Made by a program: the position numbers and the translations under genes
In this document: piece by piece, positions 1 to 9,581 of the stretch
How positions within the stretch are numbered: the stretch's first letter is position 1
Layout: each line of letters begins with the position of its first letter
Assembly (NCBI RefSeq): GCF_020535565.1
Contig: NZ_CP084758.1
Span: forward strand, 1,081,501-1,145,500
Reading direction: 5' to 3'
DNA from: Shinella sp. XGS7
Lineage (GTDB): Bacteria > Pseudomonadota > Gammaproteobacteria > Burkholderiales > Burkholderiaceae_C
Length of the DNA: 64,000 nucleotides
Notes under the pieces: model-generated
The model's input: only the letters and a program-made list of their open reading frames with translations
Databases searched by the model: none
What the model was told of the DNA's origin: nothing

Positions 1-113
1 GGGCGAGACAGCATGGCAGGAGGCTGGGCCGTGGAATGCTCCGAGTCTAGCCCCGGCCGGCGGTCCCTCTCCCCAGGGGCTGACCCACCCCCCGGGGACA
101 GGCGGTCGCCCGC

Positions 114-1271
114 TCAGAAGGGTTGCAGCCAGGCCAGGCTCAGCTCGCGCGAGCGGGCGCTGCCGTCCAGGCGGTCGGCGCCCAGGGCCAGGCGCCAGCG
201 CTGGCCTTGCAGGGCCAGGGCCAGGCGACGCTCATGGGCCTGCCAGCGCAAGCCCCATTGCTGCAGGCCCAGGGGGCCGGGGGCGGCCAGGGGCCAGCTC
301 CAGCCCAGCTGGGGCAGCCAGCCATAGCCCTGCAGATGGTCCAGGCGCAGCTCTGCCACGCCCAGGGCGGACTGGTGGCGGGCCTCCAGCTGCCAGCGCT
401 GGCGGGCGCTCTGGCTGTAGCGGCCCTGGGCGTAGCGGCCGCTGAGCAGGGGCTGGTAGACCAGGAAGCCGTCGGCGTCGTAGCTGCGGGTCTGGGAGTC
501 CACCTGGTCGAACTCCTGGGGCATCTGGCGCCACTGCAGGCGCCCCAGATCGTGCAGGCCCAGGCCCAGGCACCAGGGCGGGCCGCACCAGCGCAGCTCG
601 GTCTGCAAGAGCAGGCCCAGGCCCTGGCTGGGGTGGGACTGCTGGAAGGGGAAGCGCAGGTTCTCCTGCACGCGCTGGCCGTCCAGGGCGAAGCTGTAGG
701 TCTGGCTGGCGGCCTGGTAGCGGGCGCTGCCCTCCAGCTCGGCCAGGCGCAGGCGGTTCAGGGACAGCAGCTGCAGCTCCACCCGGGCGCGCCAGCCGCT
801 GGGCGCGGCGGCGGCGGCGGCCGGGGCGAACAGGGCCTCGAAGCCACCGGCGCTGGTGCTGCCGAACTCGCGCGCCAGGGCCAGGCCGGCGCCGGCAAAG
901 CCGCGGTAGTCCAGCTGCACCTGGTACTGGCGGTCACCGGAGGGTGGTCTGGCCGATTGCACATCGCGCGCCAGCAGCAGGGTGGATTCCGGTGCGATGG
1001 CTGTCGCGCTCTGGCGGGCCAGCAGGCTCAGGCGCCAGTCGCCGCGCTGGTAGGCCAGGCGCAGCTCATTCTCCTGGCGCACCAGATTGCGACCGCCACG
1101 CGGGTCCAGGGGCAGGCGGCCGGGGCTGTCCAGGCGGTTCAGGGGCATGGCGTCGCTGTGGCGCAGCAGGTCCAGCGCCAGGCTCAGCTCGCCCTCGTCG
1201 GCGGCGCGGGCGGGCAGGGCCGCGGCCAGCAGGGCCGCGAGCAGCCAGAGGGCGCGGGAAAGGGATTTCAT
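114..1271 (-). CDS. Predicted outer-membrane beta-barrel protein, function unknown
   Basis: The 385-residue product begins with a classical signal peptide (about residues 1-23, cleavage after ARA). The rest is strand-like sequence in which polar and hydrophobic residues alternate (for example NELRLAYQRGDWRLSLLAR), with no hydrophobic helix. The chain ends in LAWLQPF, and a C-terminal Phe is the usual recognition signal for barrel assembly by BAM. Two cysteines (about 229 and 234, WCGPPWC) could form a disulfide. A GGAG ribosome site lies 5 bases before the ATG. The gene follows a large lipoprotein gene on the same strand, with a hairpin in between. I do not recognise a family. Surface location is inferred from the signal peptide and barrel pattern. 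Confidence 0.72.
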   Translation of the reverse strand: MKSLSRALWLLAALLAAALPARAADEGELSLALDLLRHSDAMPLNRLDSPGRLPLDPRGGRNLVRQENELRLAYQRGDWRLSLLARQSATAIAPESTLLLARDVQSARPPSGDRQYQVQLDYRGFAGAGLALAREFGSTSAGGFEALFAPAAAAAAPSGWRARVELQLLSLNRLRLAELEGSARYQAASQTYSFALDGQRVQENLRFPFQQSHPSQGLGLLLQTELRWCGPPWCLGLGLHDLGRLQWRQMPQEFDQVDSQTRSYDADGFLVYQPLLSGRYAQGRYSQSARQRWQLEARHQSALGVAELRLDHLQGYGWLPQLGWSWPLAAPGPLGLQQWGLRWQAHERRLALALQGQRWRLALGADRLDGSARSRELSLAWLQPF

Positions 1272-1307
1272 GGCAACTCCGGGAAGAAGCGGGACCGGGA
1301 AACGACA

Positions 1308-1335
1308 AGGCGCCCCGGCCAGGGCCGGGGCGCCT
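1308..1335 (-). terminator. Strong GC hairpin between the lipoprotein and barrel genes
   Basis: A perfect 13-base inverted repeat (AGGCGCCCCGGCC, then AG, then its complement) lies 18 bases downstream of the lipoprotein stop codon. Read on the minus strand it is followed by TTGTCGTTT, only a weak T-tract. It may be a partial terminator that lowers expression of the downstream barrel gene, or an mRNA-stabilising hairpin. Confidence 0.5.
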
Positions 1336-1353
1336 CGCGGCCTAGTGGGGGCC

Positions 1354-3798
1354 TCAGTTCAGCGAGACGAACTCGCCGTTGGTGAAGGTGACGCGGCTGT
1401 TGTCCAGATCGATCACGCCGATCTTCACATCGCCCTTGAACAGGTCGATCAGGGACTGCTTGCCATCGCTGCTGAAGTTCAGACCGGAGCTGGCCTCGCT
1501 GATGCGCAGGCTGCTGCGCAGGGCCGGGTTGCTGGGCTCGCTGCCCTCGAAGCTCAGCACCAGCTTGGGCGCGCCGCCCACCACGGTCTTGAACTGGCCG
1601 CTGATCTTGGCGTCGCGCAGGGCCTCGGCCTCGCTGCGGCTGAAGTCCAGGGTCAGCGAGAGCAGGGGACGCTCGGTGGCGGTGACGGAACCCGCGAAGC
1701 CCACCACGTTCTTGTAGCTGTTGGTGGCGGAGAGGGGCTGGCTGGCGTCATAGGCGGCAAAGCCCTGCAGCGTCAGCGCGATGCGGCCGTTGAGGAACTC
1801 CGTGACCGTGGCGCCGCTCTTGTTGCGCAGCGCGCCCTGCAGGCTCAGCTGGGTGGGTTCGACCACGCTGCCGCTCTTGTCGGCCAGCATGGCGCCCAGG
1901 CTGAACACGCCGTCGAACTCGGCGCTGCCATTGCTGGCCAGCACGCTCAGGCTCAGCTCAGTGAGCTCGCGGGCGGGTGAACCGTCGGCCACATAGCGGC
2001 TGACCATCTTGGAGCCGCTGCGGATGGCGAGCTCGCTGTCCAGGGTCGTGCCGTTGTCGCGGTAGAGGCTGAGCTTGCCTTCCAGGGTGGCGGTCTCCAG
2101 GTCGCCGGCCTTGGCCGCATTGCCGGCGATCACATTGCGGGCACCGCTCAGCGCGATCACGCTCTTGCCCTCGGGGTTGTAGAGCTCGGCGCTGTGCTGG
2201 CGGAACATGGCGGGCAGATCGCCGGCCAGGCTGAAGCTCTGGATCACATTGCCCTCCAGCTTGGGGGTGAGCTTGCCGCTGAAGTCCGTAGCCGGCAGGG
2301 TTTGCGGGTTGCTTCTTGAGAAGGCGTCGTTGGCACCGCAGATTCCCGTACCGCCAGCCTTGCAGACGATGCGGTTGGCGCGGGCCGTGTAGTTGAAGCT
2401 GCCGTCGCTTTGCGGGTCCAGGAAGATGCGGTGGCGGGTGTAGGCCCAGGCCGGCTTGCCGCCTTGCTGGGCGTCGTTGAAGAGCATCGCGCCGTAGCGG
2501 GCGCTGCAGCCGATGAACTTGGCATCGGTCGCGGTTTGGGCCACGACCTGGCGATCGGCGTCCTGGTAGAGCGAGCAGGCGGCGCCCGCGCTGTTGTTGG
2601 GCGCACCGGCAAAGAAATCGGTGTAGCCGCTGCGCGAGATGACAGGAATGCCGCGCTGGGTGAAGTTCAGGAAGAGCTGGGCACCGCCCACGATCACCGA
2701 GGCGTCCTTGAGCAGCATCTCGGCCGGCAGCTGCACGCCGGTGACGGCGGTCTCGAACTTGCTGGCCTCGGCTTCCAGGGCCGAGGGCGTGGTGCTGCTG
2801 GTGGCGGCCAGCAGGGAGCGCAGATTGCTGCGCAGCTCGGTGAACAGGGTCTTGCCGGCGGTGACGGCGCTGGCATCGCTGACCGGGGCCGGCTTGCCGT
2901 CGCCCTCCAGGTTCTTCAGCGCCACATTGAGCGCGCTGCCATCCACCACGCCCTTGTTGAGCTGCGGGTTCTGGATCACGGCATTGACGGCGCCGACCAG
3001 CTTGGCCGCCACATCGATATCGCCCAGCTTGCCGGGCTTGGTCGAGCCCACGCTGCTGCACTCGGCCAGCTTGTCCACCACGCACTTGACCTTGTCGCCG
3101 GCGCTGGCGGCGCTGCCGCAACCCAGCTCGCCGCTGGCGGCCAGCTGGGCCACCGAGGTGAGCATCACGGCCAGCTTCTTCTCGTCATCGCTGGCGGCGC
3201 TGCCCAGATCGGTGGGCTTGACCTTGCTGGGGTCGAAACCCAGCATCTGCACCAGATTGGACTGGGCCTGCTGCAGGCTGTCCTTGCTGACGCCGGCCTT
3301 GACCGCGGCGGCGGCCGCCATCTCGGTGAAGGGGGTGACGTAGAGATCGGTCTTGGTGACGCTGGCCTCGGCCGTCAGCAGGGCACGCAGGGCGAAGCCG
3401 CTGGGCAGGGCCTGGCTGGCGCCGCTGATCTCGTCCTTCTGCGTGGTGCTGCCGTCGGCCTTGGCGCTGATGCGCACCAGGTAGAGGCTGCCCGGGGTGG
3501 AGGCGAACTTGAGCGAGTAGCCGCCGTTGGCATCGGTGCTGGTGCTGGCCAGGGTGGTGTTGAGATCGGGCTGACCGTTCACCACGGGGTGGGCGCTGAC
3601 CAGGGCATTGGCCAGCAGGCCCTTGGCGGCCACGCCGGCCACCTCGAAATTGGCCGCCGCAGGCGGGGTGGTGCCGGTGTCGGAGCTGGCGCTGTCGCCG
3701 CCGCCACCGCCGCCACAGGCGGCGAGCAGGGCACTGGCGGCCAGCGCGCCCAGCAGGGGACGCAGGGCCGAGGGGGGACTTGTCTTGGTGAGGCTCAT
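1354..3798 (-). CDS. Large exported lipoprotein, function unknown
   Basis: The 814-residue product has a lipoprotein signal peptide with lipobox LLAAC, placing the lipidated Cys at about residue 28. A run of six glycines and a Ser/Thr-rich linker follow. Residues of about 50-110 (VAGVAAKGLLANALVSAHPV and onward) resemble the carboxypeptidase-regulatory-like beta-sandwich often found just after a lipid anchor. The middle contains several Cys residues. The C-terminal half is rich in beta strand and has no enzymatic motif I can name. The ATG has a GGAG site upstream. The next gene downstream encodes a predicted outer-membrane barrel, so the two may act together at the cell surface (inference). 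Location in the outer membrane, inner or outer leaflet, cannot be decided. Confidence 0.78.
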   Translation of the reverse strand: MSLTKTSPPSALRPLLGALAASALLAACGGGGGGDSASSDTGTTPPAAANFEVAGVAAKGLLANALVSAHPVVNGQPDLNTTLASTSTDANGGYSLKFASTPGSLYLVRISAKADGSTTQKDEISGASQALPSGFALRALLTAEASVTKTDLYVTPFTEMAAAAAVKAGVSKDSLQQAQSNLVQMLGFDPSKVKPTDLGSAASDDEKKLAVMLTSVAQLAASGELGCGSAASAGDKVKCVVDKLAECSSVGSTKPGKLGDIDVAAKLVGAVNAVIQNPQLNKGVVDGSALNVALKNLEGDGKPAPVSDASAVTAGKTLFTELRSNLRSLLAATSSTTPSALEAEASKFETAVTGVQLPAEMLLKDASVIVGGAQLFLNFTQRGIPVISRSGYTDFFAGAPNNSAGAACSLYQDADRQVVAQTATDAKFIGCSARYGAMLFNDAQQGGKPAWAYTRHRIFLDPQSDGSFNYTARANRIVCKAGGTGICGANDAFSRSNPQTLPATDFSGKLTPKLEGNVIQSFSLAGDLPAMFRQHSAELYNPEGKSVIALSGARNVIAGNAAKAGDLETATLEGKLSLYRDNGTTLDSELAIRSGSKMVSRYVADGSPARELTELSLSVLASNGSAEFDGVFSLGAMLADKSGSVVEPTQLSLQGALRNKSGATVTEFLNGRIALTLQGFAAYDASQPLSATNSYKNVVGFAGSVTATERPLLSLTLDFSRSEAEALRDAKISGQFKTVVGGAPKLVLSFEGSEPSNPALRSSLRISEASSGLNFSSDGKQSLIDLFKGDVKIGVIDLDNSRVTFTNGEFVSLN

Positions 3799-5180
<1,382 letters not shown>

Positions 5181-5196
5181 GGCCGGGGCCCGACGC

Positions 5197-5682
5197 ATGA
5201 AGGCGGCGCTGCGTGTCCTGCTGGCGCCGCTGCGCTGGCTGGCCCGTCTGCTGCTGGCCCTGCTCATCCTTTTCGAGGAATGGGGCTGGGAGCCCTTGCG
5301 CCGGGCCCTGGCGCGCCACCTGCCCCTGCGCGGGCTGGAGCGGTGGCTGGCGGCCCTGCCGCCCTATGGCGCCCTGCTGCTGCTGCTGCTGCCCAGCCTG
5401 CTGATCCTGCCCATCAAGCTGCTGGCCCTGTGGCTGATCACCCAGGGCAAGGCCTTGCTGGGCCTGCTGGTGATCCTGGGGGCCAAGCTGGGCGGCACGG
5501 CCCTGCTGGCCTGGCTGTTCCAGCTGATCCAGCCGGCCCTGCTGCGCCTGGCCTGGTTTGCCCGGCTCTATGGGCGCTGGAGCGCCTGGAAGGCCGAGCT
5601 GCTGGCCTGGATGCGGGCCAGCGCCGCCTGGCGCGCGGCGCGCCGGCTCAAGCGCCTCATCCGTCGGGGCTGGCGGGGCTGA
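5197..5682 (+). CDS. Small membrane protein, function unknown
   Basis: The 161-residue protein has an N-terminal hydrophobic segment (about residues 8-25), a long hydrophobic stretch at about 50-80 (LLLLLLPSLLILPIKLLALW) and another at about 84-106. A basic, arginine-rich tail follows (RLKRLIRRGWRG), probably cytoplasmic. Two or three membrane spans are likely. It starts 16 bases after tgt and is probably cotranscribed with it. Its last 26 bases overlap, tail to tail, the end of the histidine kinase gene on the other strand. I recognise no family, and no catalytic motif is visible. Confidence 0.75.
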   Translation: MKAALRVLLAPLRWLARLLLALLILFEEWGWEPLRRALARHLPLRGLERWLAALPPYGALLLLLLPSLLILPIKLLALWLITQGKALLGLLVILGAKLGGTALLAWLFQLIQPALLRLAWFARLYGRWSAWKAELLAWMRASAAWRAARRLKRLIRRGWRG

Positions 5683-7918
5683 GGCCTGCGGTCGCGGGCA
5701 GGCGCACCTGCACCGTGGTGCCCTGGCCGGGCGCGCTGCTGAGCCGCAGGCTGCCGCTCATCAGTTCCAGGATCTCCTTCACGATGCTCATGCCCAGGCC
5801 GGTGCCCGGGATGCTGCCGGACTTGTCGGCGCGGTAGAAGCGTTCGCTGACATGGGCCAGCTCCTCGGCGCTCATGCCTATGCCCTGGTCCTGCACCTCG
5901 ATCAGCACCTGCTCGTCCCCCTCGGCCCGCAGGCGCACCCAGACCCGGCCGCCCTGGGGCGAGTACTTGTAGGCATTGGAGAGCAAATTGCGCATCACCT
6001 GCTGCAGCTTGCCGCGGTCCACATGCACGGGCAGGGGGGACTCGGCCAGCTCCAGCAGCGGGGGCTCGCGCGACTCGGGCGGGCTGAAGTCCTGCACCGC
6101 CTCCTGCACCACGGCCTGGGCGGGCAGGGACTCGAACCGGAAGTCCTGGCCGCGCCGCGCCTCCAGGCGCGAGAGGTCCAGCAGTTCATTGAGGATGCCA
6201 ATCATGGCCTCGCTCTGGCGATGGATCTTCTGCAAGGCCTCGCGCTGGCGCTCCGGCGTCAGCGGGCGCAGCAGCATCAGCTCCGTGAAGCCGTAGATGC
6301 TGGTCATGGGCGTGCGCAGCTCGTGCGCGGCCATGCTCAGGAATTCGCTCTTGATGCGGTCCACCTCCACCTGGTGGGTCACATCGCGCACATGCAGCAC
6401 GCGCTGCACCTCGGGGCCTTCACCCTGGTGCTGGGCCAGCTCCAGCATGCGCTCATTGGGCGGGCGCAGCTGCAGCAGGCGCCGCCCCGATTGCAGCTGC
6501 TGCAGCTGCAGTGCGCCGGCCTCGTCCTGCAGCCGGGCCTGCAGGCGCGCCTCCAGCTCGGCGCCCTCGCGGCCCAGCAGGCTGGCCGCCGACAGGCCGG
6601 TGAGGCGTTCGAAGGCAGGGCTCACGTAATGCACGCGCTGCTGTGCGTCCAGGGAGACAAAGCCATCCGGGCTGAGCGCGAAGATGGCCTGCAGCTGGCC
6701 GGCCTGGGCGCCCAGCTGCTGCACCATCTGGCTCACCAGCTGCAGCAGGGCTTCGATCTCGGAACGCTGCGGATTGGCCGGCAGGGGGGCCAGCACGCTG
6801 CCCTCGCGCTGCTGGAACTCCTCCAGCAGGCGGTGCATGGTGCGCATGGCCAGGGCGCGGGCCTGCAGCTCCTGCTGCAGCTGCCGCTCCAGCGCATGCT
6901 GAGAGCTCACGTCGCGCAGCGCATAGACCCAGCCCGCGGGCGCAGCCGTTCCGTCCGCCTCGCTGCGCACGGCCGAGCAGCTGAGCTCCAGCACCCGGAC
7001 GCCTTGCGGCCCCTGCAGCTCCACGCGCTGGCCGGGTTCCGCCTGCTCGGGTCGGGGCACGCCGGGCAGCAACTGGGCGAGGGGCTGGTCCAGCAGCTCG
7101 GCCGCCGGGCGACCCAGCCAGCCGGCCAGCACCGGATTGACCAGCACCACGCGGCCCTCGCGGTTGGTGGTGAGCACCCCGTCGGCAATCGCCGCCAGGG
7201 TCACCGCGGCCTGGGCCCGCTCGGCCTGCAGCGAGGCCGCCGCGCGGTTGAGCACATCGAAGGTGCGGCGGAACTCCAGCGGCGCGTGCTCGTTGCGCAC
7301 CTCGCTGAGCGAGCCGCCCTGGCGCTCCAGCTGCTTGCCGAAGTCCTGGATGCGCTGCAGATTGCCCAGCCAGCGCCGCAGCGGCCACCACACCAGGCCC
7401 ACGCCCATCAGCAGGCCCAGCAGGGCCAGGCCCAGGGCCAGCATGGCCTCGCGCCAGATCTCGCTGGCGATGCGCTCGTGCCACAGGCGCAGGCGCAGCA
7501 CGCCGTAGTCGCGCCCGCCCACATTGATGGTGGCGTTGACATCGCCCAGCTGCTCGCTCACGCGCTGGCGCAGCCAGCCGGGCGACCAGCCCAGCGGCGG
7601 AATCTGGCGATGGGCCTGGATGCGTGCGCCCTTGAGGTCGATGAAGGCGCCCTCGCGCAGCATGGGGTGATCCAGCGAGCGCTCGATCTGGCGCTTGATG
7701 GTGTCGTAGTCGCCGATCACCGCGGCTTCGGTCGCGGCCGGCACCATCAGATTTACCAGGGCGCTGACCTGGCTGTCGGCGTCCTCCACCAGGGTGTGGG
7801 CCTTGTGCGAGGCAAAGGCGCCAAAGCCCAGGCTCACCACCAGCAGCAAGGCGGTGGCGTAGAGCAGCAGCACCCGCGTGAGCAGGCTCTGCGGAAACCA
7901 GTACCAGGCCTTGCCCAT
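5657..7918 (-). CDS. Membrane sensor histidine kinase with PAS domains
   Basis: The 753-residue product has a first membrane span at about residues 14-34, a periplasmic domain of about 125 residues, and a second span (about 160-182, LALGLALLGLLMGVGLVWW). A HAMP-like linker and two PAS regions follow (about 225-340 and 395-510). The dimerisation helix has the H-box MAAHELRTPM (His near 532), and the ATPase domain shows the N box NLLSNAYKYS, DQGIGM and GTGLGMSIVK. All catalytic motifs look intact. No receiver domain is fused and no response regulator is adjacent. The gene begins 11 bases after a phosphonate-type binding protein gene, so the periplasmic partner probably modulates the kinase (inference). 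Confidence 0.93.
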   Translation of the reverse strand: MGKAWYWFPQSLLTRVLLLYATALLLVVSLGFGAFASHKAHTLVEDADSQVSALVNLMVPAATEAAVIGDYDTIKRQIERSLDHPMLREGAFIDLKGARIQAHRQIPPLGWSPGWLRQRVSEQLGDVNATINVGGRDYGVLRLRLWHERIASEIWREAMLALGLALLGLLMGVGLVWWPLRRWLGNLQRIQDFGKQLERQGGSLSEVRNEHAPLEFRRTFDVLNRAAASLQAERAQAAVTLAAIADGVLTTNREGRVVLVNPVLAGWLGRPAAELLDQPLAQLLPGVPRPEQAEPGQRVELQGPQGVRVLELSCSAVRSEADGTAAPAGWVYALRDVSSQHALERQLQQELQARALAMRTMHRLLEEFQQREGSVLAPLPANPQRSEIEALLQLVSQMVQQLGAQAGQLQAIFALSPDGFVSLDAQQRVHYVSPAFERLTGLSAASLLGREGAELEARLQARLQDEAGALQLQQLQSGRRLLQLRPPNERMLELAQHQGEGPEVQRVLHVRDVTHQVEVDRIKSEFLSMAAHELRTPMTSIYGFTELMLLRPLTPERQREALQKIHRQSEAMIGILNELLDLSRLEARRGQDFRFESLPAQAVVQEAVQDFSPPESREPPLLELAESPLPVHVDRGKLQQVMRNLLSNAYKYSPQGGRVWVRLRAEGDEQVLIEVQDQGIGMSAEELAHVSERFYRADKSGSIPGTGLGMSIVKEILELMSGSLRLSSAPGQGTTVQVRLPATAGLSPASPDG

Positions 7919-7929
7919 GGAAGGCCGGC

Positions 7930-8796
7930 TCAGCGCAGCTGGGCCGGGGCCGTCTGGTAGAAGCGCCGGTAGGGCTCGTACTCGCTGCCGTCGGAGGCGA
8001 TGAAATGTGCTTCGGCGCTCAGGCCCACCAGTTGCGAGACCTGGTTCAGGATGTCCAGGCCGCGCGGGTCCTTGTGCATGGTGGTGAAGGCCCGGGCCAC
8101 GGCCTGCTGGTCCTTCTCGGGCACCTTGGACGAGACCATCAGCGCCAGGTCATGGAAGGGCTCCGAGCTCCACAGCACGCGGAACTTCCTGCCCTCGCGC
8201 TTGGCGTAGCCCTCGACCAGCTGGGAGTTGGCGCCCACGGCGGCCGCCTTGCCGCTGAAGAGCTGGGCGAAGGCTCCGTCCATATTGCCGCCGAAGACGC
8301 TGCGCACATTGATCTTGCGGCTCAGCAGCTGGGCGTAGCTCACCTTGTAGGCGATGAAGGCCTCGGGGCCGGGAAAGGCCACGTCCTTGTCTTCCAGCTG
8401 GGCCAGGTCCTTGATGGGGGAATCCGCCGGCACCACGATCTGGCTGTGGAGGGCGGGGGTCAGGCGGCGCCCGAAGACCTTCCAGCCCAGCTTCTCACGC
8501 TCGGGGCTGAAGAGGTGGTTGGTGAAGACGAACTCCACCTCCTGGGCCAGCACATAGGCGGTGGTGTCGGCCGAGGTGCGGCCCAGCTTCAGGCTGAGCT
8601 TGACGCCGCTCTTCTCGGACACATAGGCAATGATGGGGTTCCAGTAGGAGGCCGCCACCTGCAGATTGGCCTGGTTCACCGGCGAGAAGCGGTAGCTCCC
8701 CGCCTCCTGCGCCAGGGCGGCACCGGCGCTGAACAGGGCGCCGGCCAGACACAGGCCGTGCATCAGAACAGGGGCAAGGGACCGGACCATGCGCAT
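7930..8796 (-). CDS. PhnD-like periplasmic binding protein
   Basis: From the ATG at 8796 the product is 288 residues with a signal peptide ending near ALAQE (about residue 29). This start is chosen because AGGAG lies 6 bases upstream and the hydrophobic core follows directly; a longer reading to 8904 adds low-complexity sequence. The mature part matches the phosphate/phosphite/phosphonate binding-protein family in layout: FSPVNQANLQVAASYWNPI near the start, EFVFTNHLFSP, a hinge region with KDVAFPGPEAFIAY, and AAVGANSQLVEGYA. No ABC permease or ATPase gene is nearby. The only cotranscribed gene is the histidine kinase 11 bases downstream, suggesting a sensing rather than a transport role. The ligand is unknown. 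Confidence 0.87.
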   Translation of the reverse strand: MRMVRSLAPVLMHGLCLAGALFSAGAALAQEAGSYRFSPVNQANLQVAASYWNPIIAYVSEKSGVKLSLKLGRTSADTTAYVLAQEVEFVFTNHLFSPEREKLGWKVFGRRLTPALHSQIVVPADSPIKDLAQLEDKDVAFPGPEAFIAYKVSYAQLLSRKINVRSVFGGNMDGAFAQLFSGKAAAVGANSQLVEGYAKREGRKFRVLWSSEPFHDLALMVSSKVPEKDQQAVARAFTTMHKDPRGLDILNQVSQLVGLSAEAHFIASDGSEYEPYRRFYQTAPAQLR

Positions 8797-8910
8797 GAAC
8801 AGCTCCTGCTGGCACTCGGGCGGCGCCCGGGAATCGGGCGCCTGTCGCCCAAGTGTCCCGCCGCCGCCTGACCGGTGGCTAACTCCCTGTCGTGAAAATC
8901 TCACAGGAAG

Positions 8911-8928
8911 GGCGCGCGCATGCGCGCC
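8911..8928 (-). terminator. Hairpin just after the nitroreductase gene
   Basis: GGCGCGC and its complement GCGCGCC with the 4-base loop GCAT form a 7-base stem. It starts 5 bases beyond the nitroreductase stop codon on the minus strand. No proper T-tract follows, so termination strength is uncertain. Confidence 0.4.
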
Positions 8929-8933
8929 ATCGC

Positions 8934-9527
8934 TCAGAGCAGCTGGCTGGTCTGTTCGAAGCTCAGGCGCGGGCCGCGCGGATGGTTGCCGCTGGGGTCG
9001 CCATAGCCCAGATTGATCAGGAACTGCACCTGGTAGCGACCATCGGGGAAGAACTCGGCATTCACCTTGGCGGCGTCGAAGCCGGCCATGGGGCCGCAGT
9101 CCAGACCCAGCAGGCGGGCAGCGATGATGAAGTAGGCGCCCTGCAGATGGCTGCTCAAGGCCGCGGTGCCGGCCGCGGCGGCGGCATTGCCCGCGAACAT
9201 GTCATGGGCGCCCGGGAAGGAAGGGAACTGCGTGGGCAGGTGCTCGTAGAAGCGGCTGTCGGCCGCCACGATCACCGTGACCGGCGCAGCCAGGGTCTTG
9301 GCCAGATTGCCGGCCGAGAGTGCGGGGGCCAGGCGTTGCTTGGCCTCGGCGCTCTGCACGAAGACATGGCGCACCGGCTGGCTGTTCATGGCCGTGGGGC
9401 CCCACTGGGCCAGCTCCACGATCTCGCGCAGCGTGGCCTCGCTGACGGGCTGCTCGCTGAACTTGTTGAAGGTGCGGGCCTGGCGGAAAGCCAGGTCCAG
9501 GGCGGCGGTGTCGGCGTGGTGGCTCAT
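8934..9527 (-). CDS. Nitroreductase family protein, RutE/HadB-like
   Basis: The 197-residue protein has the length and motifs of the malonic semialdehyde reductase (RutE) subgroup of FMN nitroreductases. These are ARTFNKFSEQPVSEATLREI near the N-terminus, AQWGPTAMNSQPVR (about 40-53, FMN-phosphate binding), the central YFIIAARLLGLDCGPMAGFD, and a C-terminal INLGYGDPSGNHPRGPR. RutE reduces malonic semialdehyde from uracil breakdown to 3-hydroxypropionate. No other rut genes are present here, so the substrate may be another quinone or nitro compound or an unsaturated acid. It appears monocistronic. Confidence 0.9.
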   Translation of the reverse strand: MSHHADTAALDLAFRQARTFNKFSEQPVSEATLREIVELAQWGPTAMNSQPVRHVFVQSAEAKQRLAPALSAGNLAKTLAAPVTVIVAADSRFYEHLPTQFPSFPGAHDMFAGNAAAAAGTAALSSHLQGAYFIIAARLLGLDCGPMAGFDAAKVNAEFFPDGRYQVQFLINLGYGDPSGNHPRGPRLSFEQTSQLL

Positions 9528-9581
9528 AGGGTTGATGTGAAGCGCAGGGAAGAGATCTGCACTGTAGCGCCCTGCCGGTGC

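Noticed and set aside
1-113. Possible gene or terminator at the left edge
   Set aside because: The plus-strand frame from 13 is the shadow of the barrel gene and has no gene-like composition. No hairpin with a T-tract is visible. I see nothing reliable in these bases.
123-1385. Long plus-strand open frame opposite the barrel gene
   Set aside because: Its product is Gln/Gly/Ala-rich and lacks any fold-like pattern, typical of an antisense frame in very GC-rich DNA. The minus-strand frame has a signal peptide and a barrel ending.
5558-7960. 800-codon plus-strand frame opposite the histidine kinase
   Set aside because: The translation is His/Gln/Leu-rich low complexity, while the minus strand encodes an intact kinase with all motifs.
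8934-9527. Pyrimidine (Rut) pathway assignment for the nitroreductase
   Set aside because: The protein is RutE-like, but no other rut gene is present, so the pathway is not claimed.
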